DNA of 64,000 nucleotides, taken from the NCBI GenBank assembly GCA_012728815.1, contig JAAYEI010000012.1:18467-82466 (forward strand), given 5' to 3'. Position 1 is the first letter of the stretch. Each line of letters starts with the position of its first letter. A program made the translations under genes and the position numbers. The DNA comes from Clostridiales bacterium (lineage in GTDB: Bacteria > Bacillota > Clostridia > Christensenellales > Aristaeellaceae). The notes under the pieces were generated by a model. It did not search any database and had not been told where the DNA came from. It worked only from the letters and a program-made list of their open reading frames with translations. Shown piece by piece: positions 16,687 through 26,499 of this stretch.

Positions 16687-17070
16687 TTACTTTTTGTCCC
16701 CGCCCAGCAGGGACTTGAGCAGGTCCTCCGCGTCAAAGCCGGCGTCCTTGAGGCTGTCCAGCACGCCGACCAGCAGGCTCTCATCCTTGGGGTCTTCCTG
16801 CTTGGCGGTGGTCTTGCGGGTGGTGGTTTTCTTGGCCGCGGTGGATTTGGCCGCGGTGGTCTTTTTGGCTGTGGTGGCCTTCTTGGTGGTGCTTGTACTG
16901 CCGGTGCCGGCCTTCTTGGCCGCCTCGGTGGTCTGCCTGCGCTTTTGCGCCTGCAGGCCGCGCTTCTCGGCGTTGAGCTGCGTGACGCGGTCCTTGAGCA
17001 GGCCCACCATCTCATCGATGGCCCTGATCTGCGCCTCCAGCTGTTTGACGGTCAGTTTCTTCTCGCTCAT
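16687..17070 (-). CDS. Histone H1-like Lys/Thr/Ala-repeat protein
   Basis: From ATG 17070 (AGGGAGGGC ahead) the protein has 127 residues. Residues 1-45 form a charged amphipathic helix or coiled coil (VKQLEAQIRAIDEMVGLL). Residues 50-90 are a low-complexity basic tract of KKATTAKKTTAAK-type repeats, as in the tails of histone H1 and of bacterial H1-like proteins. A short acidic, helical C-terminus follows (SLLVGVLDSLKDAGFDAEDLL). DNA or RNA binding is the natural guess but is not proven. It lies just downstream of a MATE exporter gene on the same strand. Confidence 0.7.
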   Translation of the reverse strand: MSEKKLTVKQLEAQIRAIDEMVGLLKDRVTQLNAEKRGLQAQKRRQTTEAAKKAGTGSTSTTKKATTAKKTTAAKSTAAKKTTTRKTTAKQEDPKDESLLVGVLDSLKDAGFDAEDLLKSLLGGDKK

Positions 17071-17160
17071 GTATGCGCCCTCCCTTTGCTGTCCTGATTG
17101 GATTTTACACACAAACAACCCGGTTGAACGGGGGTTGCCGCAGGCCCGTAAAACGCCGTC

Positions 17161-18603
17161 CTACACGCGCCGGAAGGCCCATTTGCCGCTCTCAAAGCGC
17201 CAGTAGAAGGCTGTCAGGCGCAGCACCATCTCCGACATGCTCAGCAGCCAGGTCATGGCCAGGCCCAGCTTGAGAATGTCCACCGTCAGCCAGGCCATCA
17301 CCGGGCGGAAGAAGGACACGCACACCATCATCACCCCGGCCACAAACAGGTTGTCCCCGGCGCCGCGCAGGCCGCCGGAGAGCACCACCGCGGACATCTG
17401 CAGCGGCTGCATCAGCGCCACCACCAGCATGGTCTGCGCGGCGAATATGACGACATTGCCGGCGTCCGGCGTGCCCGCGTTGATGAACAGCTGGCTTAAG
17501 GGATAGCGCGCCAGCGCTGTGCCCGCGCCAATGAAAAGGCTGAGCACCAGCGCGATGCGCTGGGTGGCCTTGCCGTACAGCATGCTCAGGTCCCGCCGGC
17601 CCCGCCCCAGGTTCTGCCCCACCAGGGAGGTGGCGGCCACCGACAGCCCGTCGGCAAAATTGAAGGTGAGCGAAAGAAACTGTATGGCGATGTTGTGGGC
17701 CGCGAACAGCGACACACCCAGGGAGTACATGATGCGCGAATAGATGAAAAAGCCAAAGCGCATGCTGGCCTGCTCCACCATCGCGTTGCCGCCCACCCGC
17801 GCGATGGCGCCCAGGATCTTCAGGTCCGGACGCCAGTTGTCCCTGCGGGAAATGCGCAGGTAGCTGCCCTCATGGTGCACCACCGCCACAATGGACAGCA
17901 CCATGCCGGTGGCCATGCCAATCACGCTGGCGATGGCGGCGCCGCGGATTTCCAGCCGCGGCAGCCCCAGGTGGCCAAAAATCAGCAGGAAGTTGAACAG
18001 CACGTTGACCAGGTTGGACACCAGGTTGACCTTCATGGGGATTTTGGTGTCCCCCACCCCGCGCAGGGCCGCGTTGATGCACATGCTGATCACGTTGATG
18101 GGCAGGGCGTAGGCCATGATGGTGAAATACTCCACCGCGCCGCGCAGCACCAGCGCGTCATCGGCCGTGCGGGTATGCCCCCCGGCCAGGCGCATGAGGG
18201 GCTCGGCGAAGGCGACCGCCAGCGCGGCCACGATGACGGACAGGACAAAGCCCAGCATGATGGCGTTGCGCAGGGTGGCGTTGGCGTCCTTGCGCCGGTC
18301 CTCCCCCTTGCGCCGCGCCACAATGGCGGTCACCCCCACGTTCAGCGCGAAAAACAGCGCCAGCATAATCATGCGCGGCTGGCTGGGCAGGGAAACGGCA
18401 GCCAGGGCGTTGCGGCCCAGCTGGCCCACCATGATGATGTCCGCGGAGCCAATCAGGCTCATCAGCACCAGCTCGGTGATGGCCGGCAGGGCGATGGCCA
18501 TCACGTCCTGATAGGTCTGGCGGGTGCCGGGCAGTTCCCCCAGACGCCGCTTGGGAGGCACCAACGAGGAAGAGGCGAAGAGCCGCCTCAGCGCCTGTGT
18601 CAT
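17161..18603 (-). CDS. MATE family efflux transporter
   Basis: A 480-residue protein with twelve predicted membrane segments in two similar halves, as in multidrug and toxic-compound extrusion pumps. Family marks include ALPAITELVLMSLIGSADIIMVG near the N-terminus, INAALRGVGDTKIPM at the end of the first half and VLSGGLRGAGDNLFV in the second. These exporters use Na+ or H+ gradients to expel cationic drugs or metabolites. GGAGG precedes the ATG. No regulator is adjacent. Confidence 0.9.
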   Translation of the reverse strand: MTQALRRLFASSSLVPPKRRLGELPGTRQTYQDVMAIALPAITELVLMSLIGSADIIMVGQLGRNALAAVSLPSQPRMIMLALFFALNVGVTAIVARRKGEDRRKDANATLRNAIMLGFVLSVIVAALAVAFAEPLMRLAGGHTRTADDALVLRGAVEYFTIMAYALPINVISMCINAALRGVGDTKIPMKVNLVSNLVNVLFNFLLIFGHLGLPRLEIRGAAIASVIGMATGMVLSIVAVVHHEGSYLRISRRDNWRPDLKILGAIARVGGNAMVEQASMRFGFFIYSRIMYSLGVSLFAAHNIAIQFLSLTFNFADGLSVAATSLVGQNLGRGRRDLSMLYGKATQRIALVLSLFIGAGTALARYPLSQLFINAGTPDAGNVVIFAAQTMLVVALMQPLQMSAVVLSGGLRGAGDNLFVAGVMMVCVSFFRPVMAWLTVDILKLGLAMTWLLSMSEMVLRLTAFYWRFESGKWAFRRV

Positions 18604-18633
18604 TCATGAACCTCCGATATTTTCATACGCCAT

Positions 18634-18662
18634 ATGGTAGCAGAAAGTACTTGCGGAGGCAA
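18634..18662 (-). promoter_or_regulatory. Candidate promoter of the MATE gene
   Basis: On the minus strand TTGCCT (18657-18662) and TACCAT (18634-18639) are 17 bp apart, about 30 bp before the start codon. Confidence 0.45.
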
Positions 18663-18797
18663 TGAAACCGATGGGGCAAAACACCGGCTGCTTGTCCATC
18701 AGCGCGCCTGGCACATCCCGCGCGCAAGGTGGGCGGGCAGCCCCGCGCGTGGTATATTCATAGGGAAGGGCCTGCCGCCCTTTGGAAAGGACGCGCC

Positions 18798-19487
18798 ATG
18801 TATCTGGATTCCACCATGTTGTTGCTCATCCCCGCCCTGCTGCTGGCCCTGTTTGCCCAGGGCCGGGTCAAGGCCGTATACGCCAAGTACGCCAAGGTGC
18901 CCATCGCCACCCGGGTGACGGGGGCGGAGGCTGCCCAGCGCATGCTGCGGGACAAGGGCAACGACGCGGTCACCGTGCGTCCGGTACAGGGCCGGCTGAC
19001 CGACCATTATGACCCGCGCAACAACACCCTGAGCCTGTCAGAGGAGGTGTACGATGGCGCCAGCGTGGCGGCGGTGGGCATCGCCGCGCACGAGACCGGC
19101 CACGCCATGCAAAAGCAGGAGGAGTACGCCCCGCTGAGCCTGCGCAGCCTGGTGGTGCCCGTGGTCAGCATCGGCTCCAACCTCAGCATGCCCATCTTCA
19201 TCCTGGGGCTGGTCATGTCCTGGCAGCCGCTGGTCACCGCCGGCATCATCCTCTTTTCCTTCGCGGTGGCCTTCTCCGTCATCACCCTGCCGGTGGAGTT
19301 CAACGCCAGCCGTCGGGCGGTGGACATGCTGCTGTCCTCCGGGGTCATCACCACCCGGGAGGAGGAAAAGGGCGTGCGCGCGGTGCTCAACGCCGCCGCC
19401 ATGACCTATGTGGCCAGCGCCGTCGGCGCCCTGCTGCAGCTGGCGCGGCTGCTGCTGCTCGCCCGCGGCTCCAGAAGCCGCGACTGA
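18798..19487 (+). CDS. Zinc metallopeptidase, YugP family, membrane-embedded
   Basis: From ATG 18798 (GGAAAGGACG ahead) the product has 229 residues. An N-terminal membrane segment is followed by the zinc-binding motif HETGH (residues 98-102) in AVGIAAHETGHAMQ. Hydrophobic segments lie at about 115-165 and near the C-terminus. ITLPVEFNASRRA is a strong family signature. The frame is open further upstream, but that part has no ribosome site. The physiological substrate of YugP-type peptidases is not known. A TATATT hexamer lies upstream, but no convincing -35. Confidence 0.85.
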   Translation: MYLDSTMLLLIPALLLALFAQGRVKAVYAKYAKVPIATRVTGAEAAQRMLRDKGNDAVTVRPVQGRLTDHYDPRNNTLSLSEEVYDGASVAAVGIAAHETGHAMQKQEEYAPLSLRSLVVPVVSIGSNLSMPIFILGLVMSWQPLVTAGIILFSFAVAFSVITLPVEFNASRRAVDMLLSSGVITTREEEKGVRAVLNAAAMTYVASAVGALLQLARLLLLARGSRSRD

Positions 19488-19558
19488 CCCGCTGGCCTGT
19501 CATCTGGCGCGCGCCTGCCCGGGCGCGCGCTTTGTCGTGTGCCTGCCCGCCCCCATAT

Positions 19559-19586
19559 TTGCATTGCTCCCCCGGCATGATACAAT
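19559..19586 (+). promoter_or_regulatory. Promoter of nrdB
   Basis: TTGCAT (19559-19564), 16-bp spacer, TACAAT (19581-19586), 40 bp before the ATG. No NrdR-like palindrome is visible here, unlike at nrdA. Confidence 0.65.
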
Positions 19587-19626
19587 GGGCGGACAACAAG
19601 CACACTCGCACACAAGGAGGACGACA

Positions 19627-20670
19627 ATGCCCAAGCTGGTCAGAAAGCCGCTGTTCAACCCCAAGGGGGATGTGGATGTGCGCTCCCGGCGCATGGTGGG
19701 CGGCAACCCCACCAACCTGAATGATTTCAACAACATGAAGTACGCCTGGGTCAGCCCCTGGTACCGCCAGGCCATGAACAATTTCTGGATCCCTGAGGAG
19801 ATCAACCTGGCCACCGACAAGAAGCAGTACCCCCTGCTGGCCCCGGCCGAGCGGCGCGCCTATGACAAAATCCTCTCCTTCCTCATCTTCCTGGATTCCA
19901 TCCAGACCGCCAACCTGCCCAACATCGGCCAGTACATCACCGCCAACGAGGTCAACCTGTGCATCGCCATCCAGACCTACCAGGAGGCCATCCACTCCCA
20001 AAGCTATTCCTACATGCTGGATTCCATCTGCGAGCCCCAGGAGCGGGACAACATCCTCTTCCAGTGGAAGGATGACGAGCACCTGCTGCGCCGCAACACC
20101 TTCATTGGCGACATCTACAACGACTTCCAGGAAGAGAAGACTATGCGCAACTTCCTGCGGGTCATCATGGGCAACTACATCCTGGAGGGGGTGTACTTCT
20201 ATTCGGGCTTCATGTTCTTTTACAACCTGGCCCGCAACAACCGCATGCCCGGCTCCGCCCAGCAAATCCGCTACATCAACCGGGATGAGGCCACCCACCT
20301 GTGGCTCTTCCGCAACATCCTGACCGAGCTGCAAAAGGAAGCGCCCGAGCTGATTGATGAGGAGGTGCGGGCCCTGTTCGCCCAAATGCTGCGCGAGGGC
20401 TGCGAGCAGGAAATCGCCTGGGGCCGCTACGCGATTGGCGAGGAGATTGAGGGCCTCAACGGCCAGATGGTGGAGGACTATATCAAGTACCTGGGCAACC
20501 TGCGCGCGGCCAACATCGGCCTGCCGCCCATCTACGAGGGCCACGACCAGGAGCCGGAGACCATGAAGTGGGTCAGCCAGTACAGCAACGCCAACATGAT
20601 CAAGACCGACTTCTTTGAAGCCAGGAGCACCGCCTACGCCAAATCCACCGCCCTGGTGGATGACCTCTGA
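19627..20670 (+). CDS. nrdB: Ribonucleoside-diphosphate reductase beta chain, class I
   Basis: From ATG 19627 (AAGGAGG ahead) the protein has 347 residues. The dinuclear metal ligands are in place: Asp90, Glu120 and His123 in EAIHSQSY, Glu187, Glu221 and His224 in RDEATH. Tyr127 aligns with the radical-bearing Tyr122 of E. coli R2, so a canonical tyrosyl-radical subunit is expected. It generates the radical used by NrdA. Its partner gene is about 18 kb away on the other strand. A LacI-family gene follows 105 bp downstream with no terminator between. Confidence 0.95.
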   Translation: MPKLVRKPLFNPKGDVDVRSRRMVGGNPTNLNDFNNMKYAWVSPWYRQAMNNFWIPEEINLATDKKQYPLLAPAERRAYDKILSFLIFLDSIQTANLPNIGQYITANEVNLCIAIQTYQEAIHSQSYSYMLDSICEPQERDNILFQWKDDEHLLRRNTFIGDIYNDFQEEKTMRNFLRVIMGNYILEGVYFYSGFMFFYNLARNNRMPGSAQQIRYINRDEATHLWLFRNILTELQKEAPELIDEEVRALFAQMLREGCEQEIAWGRYAIGEEIEGLNGQMVEDYIKYLGNLRAANIGLPPIYEGHDQEPETMKWVSQYSNANMIKTDFFEARSTAYAKSTALVDDL

Positions 20671-20775
20671 TGACGATCTGATGCCGGCTGTTGGACAGCT
20701 TTCCGCTGGTTGCTTGTTTGGCCAGCTGGGAAGATGTGACACCAAACGGACGCGCGCTGAGGGATATGAGAAGGG

Positions 20776-21819
20776 ATGAAAGAGACAAACGGCAAGAGCG
20801 GCACCAGGGTGACCCTGAAGGATGTGGCCAACGCCAGCGGGTATTCGGTGAACACCATTTCCCGCGCGCTGCGCAATGACAGCAAGCTCAACAAGGCCAC
20901 CCGGGACAAAATCAAGGCCAGCGCGCGGCGGCTGGGGTATGTGCAGAACATGCTGGCCTCCTCGCTGCGCTCGGGCACCAGCCACCTTGTCGCTGTCATC
21001 GTCAATGACCTGCGCAACCAGCACTTCACCATCATGCTCAGCAAGATTGACAGGGCGCTGCGCGAGGCCGGGTACAACATGATGGTGCTGTGCATGCAGC
21101 TCAATGAGGACCTGGGCGAGCAGCTGATCAAGACCGCCATCTCCCACCAGGTGGACGGCATCCTGTATTTTCCCTACCATGACAACCCCGGCCATGTGGA
21201 ACACATGAGAAACTACAACACGCCCTTTGTGCTGGTGGACCGGTGGATCAAGGGCGTCACGGCCGATTCCGTGCGCTGTGACGATACCATGGGCGGCTAC
21301 CTGGCGGCCCGGCACCTCATCCAGCTGGGGCACACCAGGTTCCTGCGCCTGGCGGGCGTGCTGGCCAGCAGCTCGGAGCTGGACCGCAGGGAGGGCTTCT
21401 ACCGCGCCCTGCAGGAAGCCAACCTGCCTGCCCACAGCGTGCGGACCATCCCCTGGGAGGCCTCAGAAGCCGCGATTGCCAGCAACACCTACGGGGAATT
21501 GATGGCCCCGCTGGACTACACCGCCGTGTTCTGCTTCAGCGATGAGCTGGCCTACCATGCCCTCAACGCGCTGGAGTCGCGGGGGGTCCAGGTGCCCGGG
21601 GATGTCTCCCTCATCAGCTTTGACCACATCAGCGCGGGCGTTCCCTTCCTGGAGCGCATCACCAGCGTGTATGCCGATGGGCAGCGGGATGTGGCTACCC
21701 TGGCTGTTGACGTGCTGCTCAAGCGCATCGCCAACCCGGACATCCAGACCCAGAACCTGATTTTACCGGTCAAAATCTTTGACGAGGGGACGACAGCGCC
21801 GCCCAGGGCCTGGTGCTGA
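20776..21819 (+). CDS. LacI family transcriptional regulator
   Basis: A 347-residue repressor. The N-terminal helix-turn-helix reads VTLKDVANASGYSVNTISRALRN, followed by the hinge helix (ASARRLGYVQNMLASSLRSG). The periplasmic-binding-protein-like effector domain has VDGILYFPYH, VLVDRW and VPGDVSLISFDH. A ligand sugar would release it from DNA. The adjacent arabinofuranosidase and sugar importer make arabinose or an arabino-oligosaccharide the likely effector. A palindrome in the next promoter (22527-22543) is a candidate target. Both points are inferred. Confidence 0.9.
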   Translation: MKETNGKSGTRVTLKDVANASGYSVNTISRALRNDSKLNKATRDKIKASARRLGYVQNMLASSLRSGTSHLVAVIVNDLRNQHFTIMLSKIDRALREAGYNMMVLCMQLNEDLGEQLIKTAISHQVDGILYFPYHDNPGHVEHMRNYNTPFVLVDRWIKGVTADSVRCDDTMGGYLAARHLIQLGHTRFLRLAGVLASSSELDRREGFYRALQEANLPAHSVRTIPWEASEAAIASNTYGELMAPLDYTAVFCFSDELAYHALNALESRGVQVPGDVSLISFDHISAGVPFLERITSVYADGQRDVATLAVDVLLKRIANPDIQTQNLILPVKIFDEGTTAPPRAWC

Positions 21820-21832
21820 CATCACACCCAGC

Positions 21833-21877
21833 AACCCTTCCGGGCGCCAGGCGCGGTGCCGGAAGGGTTTTGCTTTG
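21833..21877 (+). terminator. Terminator of the LacI regulator gene
   Basis: AACCCTTCCGG and CCGGAAGGGTT form an 11-bp stem followed by TTTGCTTT, just after the stop. Confidence 0.8.
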
Positions 21878-21879
21878 GG

Positions 21880-22520
21880 TCAGCCGCCCGTTTGGCTGCT
21901 GGTTACGGAGATGAGGTCAGGGCAACCAGTATTCAGGGGACGCGGGCCCTGACGATTGGTCGCGCCTTGCGCCCTTTGCCCCGGGCATTCATGGCGGAAA
22001 CCTTGCCCAGCAGGCTTGCCAGAAACAGCGCGCGGGCCTTGACCCTGTGCCTTTCGCGTACCTTCCTCCTAGGGGAACGCTCGCGTCAGCATGGCGCACA
22101 GTCGGCGCGCAAGGTTAACGTTCATCATGCCTGCCACGCCCTCTTTTCCCGCGTTTGTCTGGTCCGGATTTGTTGATGCGGGTGTCTGGTGTGGCCGGGA
22201 TACAGATTGGCGCAGAGCAGGGGCAGGGAAATTGATGCAAAACACATAAGAATCCTTTGGCATGCAAGCAATATAGGGCCTTCAGGGCATGGGCATGTTG
22301 CCGGAACGCCTTTTTCCAGGGTTGGGGCGCGCCGGCAGCCAATGCCGGGCTGGCGGTCGTGAAACGCGGCGCGATTGCCAACTGTTTTCAAGCAATGGCT
22401 GTATATATGAACCTTCACACAGACCAAATCATCCAAATCCTTGTCGTTTTCCAACCCATTCTTGTCATTGCCCCAACATCTTTGGGTTATTTGGCTAAAT
22501 GACAGAATATTCAGGAAAGA
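21880..22520. other. Long non-coding gap before the arabinofuranosidase gene
   Basis: About 640 bp show no open frame with coding character, no tRNA cloverleaf and no repeat I can identify. The right half is poorer in G+C than the genes around it. It may hold regulatory DNA or decayed sequence. Confidence 0.5.
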
Positions 22521-22522
22521 CC

Positions 22523-22551
22523 TTGCATTTTCTGGAAGAAAATAGTATATA
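22523..22551 (+). promoter_or_regulatory. Promoter of the arabinoside locus with operator-like palindrome
   Basis: TTGCAT (22523-22528), 17-bp spacer, TATATA (22546-22551). The spacer is mostly a perfect inverted repeat, ATTTTCT-GGA-AGAAAAT (22527-22543). A protein bound there would cover both hexamers, so it is a good candidate operator for the upstream LacI protein or another repressor. Confidence 0.6.
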
Positions 22552-22554
22552 TAG

Positions 22555-24147
<1,593 letters not shown>

Positions 24148-24239
24148 AGCGTCCCGCCCGCGCGGCGCGCCCTGTACAACCGGTATATTGGCTTTGTGAG
24201 GCCTTTGGGCTGCAAGGCTAAGAATAATAGGAGGTATCT

Positions 24240-25520
24240 ATGAGAAGACTACTGACCCTGGTTCTGGCCATAGCGATGCTGCTGTCCCTGATGATGGTGG
24301 CTCCGGCGTCCGCCGCGGAACCCACCAAGCTGGAGTTCTGGACCTTCCAGGCCCTGCATGTGGAGTTCTACGAGAAGATGGCCGAAATCTGGAACGAGCG
24401 CAACCCCGACCGCCAGATTGAGCTGGTGGTGACTTCCCTGGGCTATGATGACATGCACAACAAGCTGCTCATCGCCCTGCAATCCGGCACCGGCGCGCCC
24501 GACTTTGTGGACATTGAGATTGGCAAGTACGCCAACTACCTCATGGGCGAGACCCAGCTGGTGCCCCTCAACCGCGTGGTGGAGCCGGAGCTTGACAACA
24601 TCGTCAGGTCCCGTGTGGACATCTACGCCAAGGACGGCAACTACTATGGCATCTGCTTCCACGTTGGCGCCTCCGTCACCTACTACAACCAGGAAATCCT
24701 GGAGGCGGCGGGTGTGGACGTCAACAGCATCATCACCTGGGATGACTTCGCCGAGGCGGGCAAGGTCGTGCTGGAGAAAACCGGCGTGCCCATGGCCACG
24801 GTGGAAGCCAACGACCCCTGGTTCTTCCTGCAAACCCTTTCCCAGCAGGGCAGCGACCTGCTGACCCCCGAGGGTGAGCCCAATGTCAATTCCGACGCCA
24901 TGAAGAAGGCCCTGGGCTTCTACCAGCAGATGGTCAAGGACGGCACGGCCATGGTCGCCCCCGGCGGCGGCCACCACGCTGAGGAGTACTACGGCTTCAT
25001 GAACTTCGGCGGCGCTGCCTCCGTCACCATGCCGTTCTGGTACATGGGCCGCTTCACCGACTACATGCCCGACCTGAAGGGCAAGATGCTGGTCATGCCC
25101 AACCCCGTGTTTGAAGTGGGCCAGCCCCGTTCCGTGGGCCTGGGCGGCACCGGCACCTCTGTGACCAACCAGAGTCAGCATCAGGACCTGGCGGTGGACT
25201 TCCTGGGCTTTGCCAAGCTGTCTGAGGAAGGCAACCTGAAAATCTGGGAAATCATGGGCTTTGACCCCATCCGCAAGTCCCTGTGGGGCAGCGAGGAGCT
25301 CAAGAAGCCCAACAAGTTCATTGATTACTTCGCCAACTTCCCCTTTGACGCCCTGATCGAGGTGCAGGATGAGATCCCCGCCATCGTGGTGTCCGAGTCC
25401 CTGCCCAAGACCATGACGGCCGTGCGCACCAGCATCATGACCCGCGTGTTTGAAGGCATGGAGGACATTGATACCGTGCTGGCTGAAGAGCAGGCGCTGC
25501 TGGAGCAGACCCCCAACTAA
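24240..25520 (+). CDS. Sugar ABC transporter substrate-binding protein
   Basis: A 426-residue extracytoplasmic solute receptor of the MalE/AraN type (SBP family 1). The signal peptide ends in VAPASAAEPT, a signal-peptidase-I site; there is no lipobox Cys. KLEFWTFQALHVEFYEKMAEIWNERNP opens the mature fold. GAPDFVDIEIGKYANYL, ITWDDFAEAGKVV and GGTGTSVTNQSQ follow in the family's order. AGGAGG precedes the ATG. It lies 92 bp after the arabinofuranosidase gene and before two permease genes. The likely ligand is an arabino-oligosaccharide. Confidence 0.9.
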   Translation: MRRLLTLVLAIAMLLSLMMVAPASAAEPTKLEFWTFQALHVEFYEKMAEIWNERNPDRQIELVVTSLGYDDMHNKLLIALQSGTGAPDFVDIEIGKYANYLMGETQLVPLNRVVEPELDNIVRSRVDIYAKDGNYYGICFHVGASVTYYNQEILEAAGVDVNSIITWDDFAEAGKVVLEKTGVPMATVEANDPWFFLQTLSQQGSDLLTPEGEPNVNSDAMKKALGFYQQMVKDGTAMVAPGGGHHAEEYYGFMNFGGAASVTMPFWYMGRFTDYMPDLKGKMLVMPNPVFEVGQPRSVGLGGTGTSVTNQSQHQDLAVDFLGFAKLSEEGNLKIWEIMGFDPIRKSLWGSEELKKPNKFIDYFANFPFDALIEVQDEIPAIVVSESLPKTMTAVRTSIMTRVFEGMEDIDTVLAEEQALLEQTPN

Positions 25521-25532
25521 AAAACCCCGGCC

Positions 25533-25563
25533 TGGCCGACGGGCAGTCCCTGCCCGTCGGCCA
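25533..25563 (+). other. Strong intercistronic hairpin after the sugar-binding-protein gene
   Basis: TGGCCGACGGGCAG and CTGCCCGTCGGCCA form a perfect 14-bp stem with a 3-nt loop and no T-run. Between the binding-protein and permease genes, such a stem commonly protects the upstream message and lowers permease expression. Confidence 0.65.
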
Positions 25564-25590
25564 ATCGTATACAAGGAATGAGGGATTGTG

Positions 25591-26499
25591 ATGAACAAAA
25601 TGCCGTTCTATAAACGCTTCATCTACAACCAGAAGCTGGCGCCCTATGTGTTTACGGCGCCCTTTGTCATCACCTTCCTGGTGTTTTTCCTCTACCCGGT
25701 CATCTCCAGCATCATCATGACCTTCCAGAACATCCTGCCCGGCCGGGTGGAGTTTATCGGGCTGGAGAACTACCGCCGCCTCAACGACCCCATCTTCTTC
25801 AAGGCGCTGGGGCTGAACCTGCGCTACACCCTGTGGACCCTGGCCATCCTCATCCCGGTCCCCATGCTGCTGGCGGTGCTGCTCAACAACAAGCACATGC
25901 GCGCCAAAAACTTTTTCCGCTCCACCCTGTTCATCCCGGCACTCACCTCCGTGGTGGTGGCCGGCACCATTTTCCGCCTGATGTATGGCGAGCTGCCCGG
26001 CGCCCTGATGAACCAGATCATCGGCCTGGTGGGGCTGAAGCCCATCAAGTGGCTGCGCCTGGCGGACTACGCGATGATCCCCCTGCTGTCCCTCGCGGTC
26101 TGGCGGTGGACCGGGGTCAACATCCTGTACTTCCTGGCCGGGCTGCAAAACATCCCGCCGGAGATGTATGAGGCCGCGAACATCGACGGCGCCAACCCCT
26201 GGCAGGTGTTCCGGCACCTCATCCTGCCCATGCTCAAGCCCACCACCATCTACGTCATCACCATCAGCATCTACGGCGGCATGGCGATGTTCACGGAGAG
26301 CTACATGCTTTGGGGCGGCAACCGTTCGCCCAACAACATCGGCACCACCATCGTGGGCTACCTCTACCGCAAGGGCTTTGAGGAGAACAACATGGGCTAT
26401 GGCAACACCATCGGCGTTGTGCTGCTGCTGATCGTGCTGGTGGTCAACCTGCTGCAGCTGTTGGCCAACGGCTTTTTCAGGAAGGAGAAGGACGCATGA
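25591..26499 (+). CDS. Sugar ABC transporter permease, MalF/AraP type
   Basis: A 302-residue membrane protein with six predicted membrane segments. The EAA loop reads YEAANIDGANPWQVFRHLILPMLKP. ATG 25591 was preferred to the adjoining GTG 25588; GAGGG precedes both. It overlaps the next permease by 4 bp (ATGA). The two permeases form the channel. No ATPase gene is in the cluster, so a shared MsmX-like ATPase encoded elsewhere probably powers it. Confidence 0.92.
   Translation: MNKMPFYKRFIYNQKLAPYVFTAPFVITFLVFFLYPVISSIIMTFQNILPGRVEFIGLENYRRLNDPIFFKALGLNLRYTLWTLAILIPVPMLLAVLLNNKHMRAKNFFRSTLFIPALTSVVVAGTIFRLMYGELPGALMNQIIGLVGLKPIKWLRLADYAMIPLLSLAVWRWTGVNILYFLAGLQNIPPEMYEAANIDGANPWQVFRHLILPMLKPTTIYVITISIYGGMAMFTESYMLWGGNRSPNNIGTTIVGYLYRKGFEENNMGYGNTIGVVLLLIVLVVNLLQLLANGFFRKEKDA

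Noticed and set aside
21880..22520. A decayed gene or tRNA in the long gap before the GH51 gene
   Set aside because: No frame has coding character or family motifs and no cloverleaf is visible.
24249..25598. A 449-codon open frame opposite the sugar-binding protein
   Set aside because: No ribosome site, His/Gly/Val-rich shadow composition, and the plus-strand gene is a clear family member.
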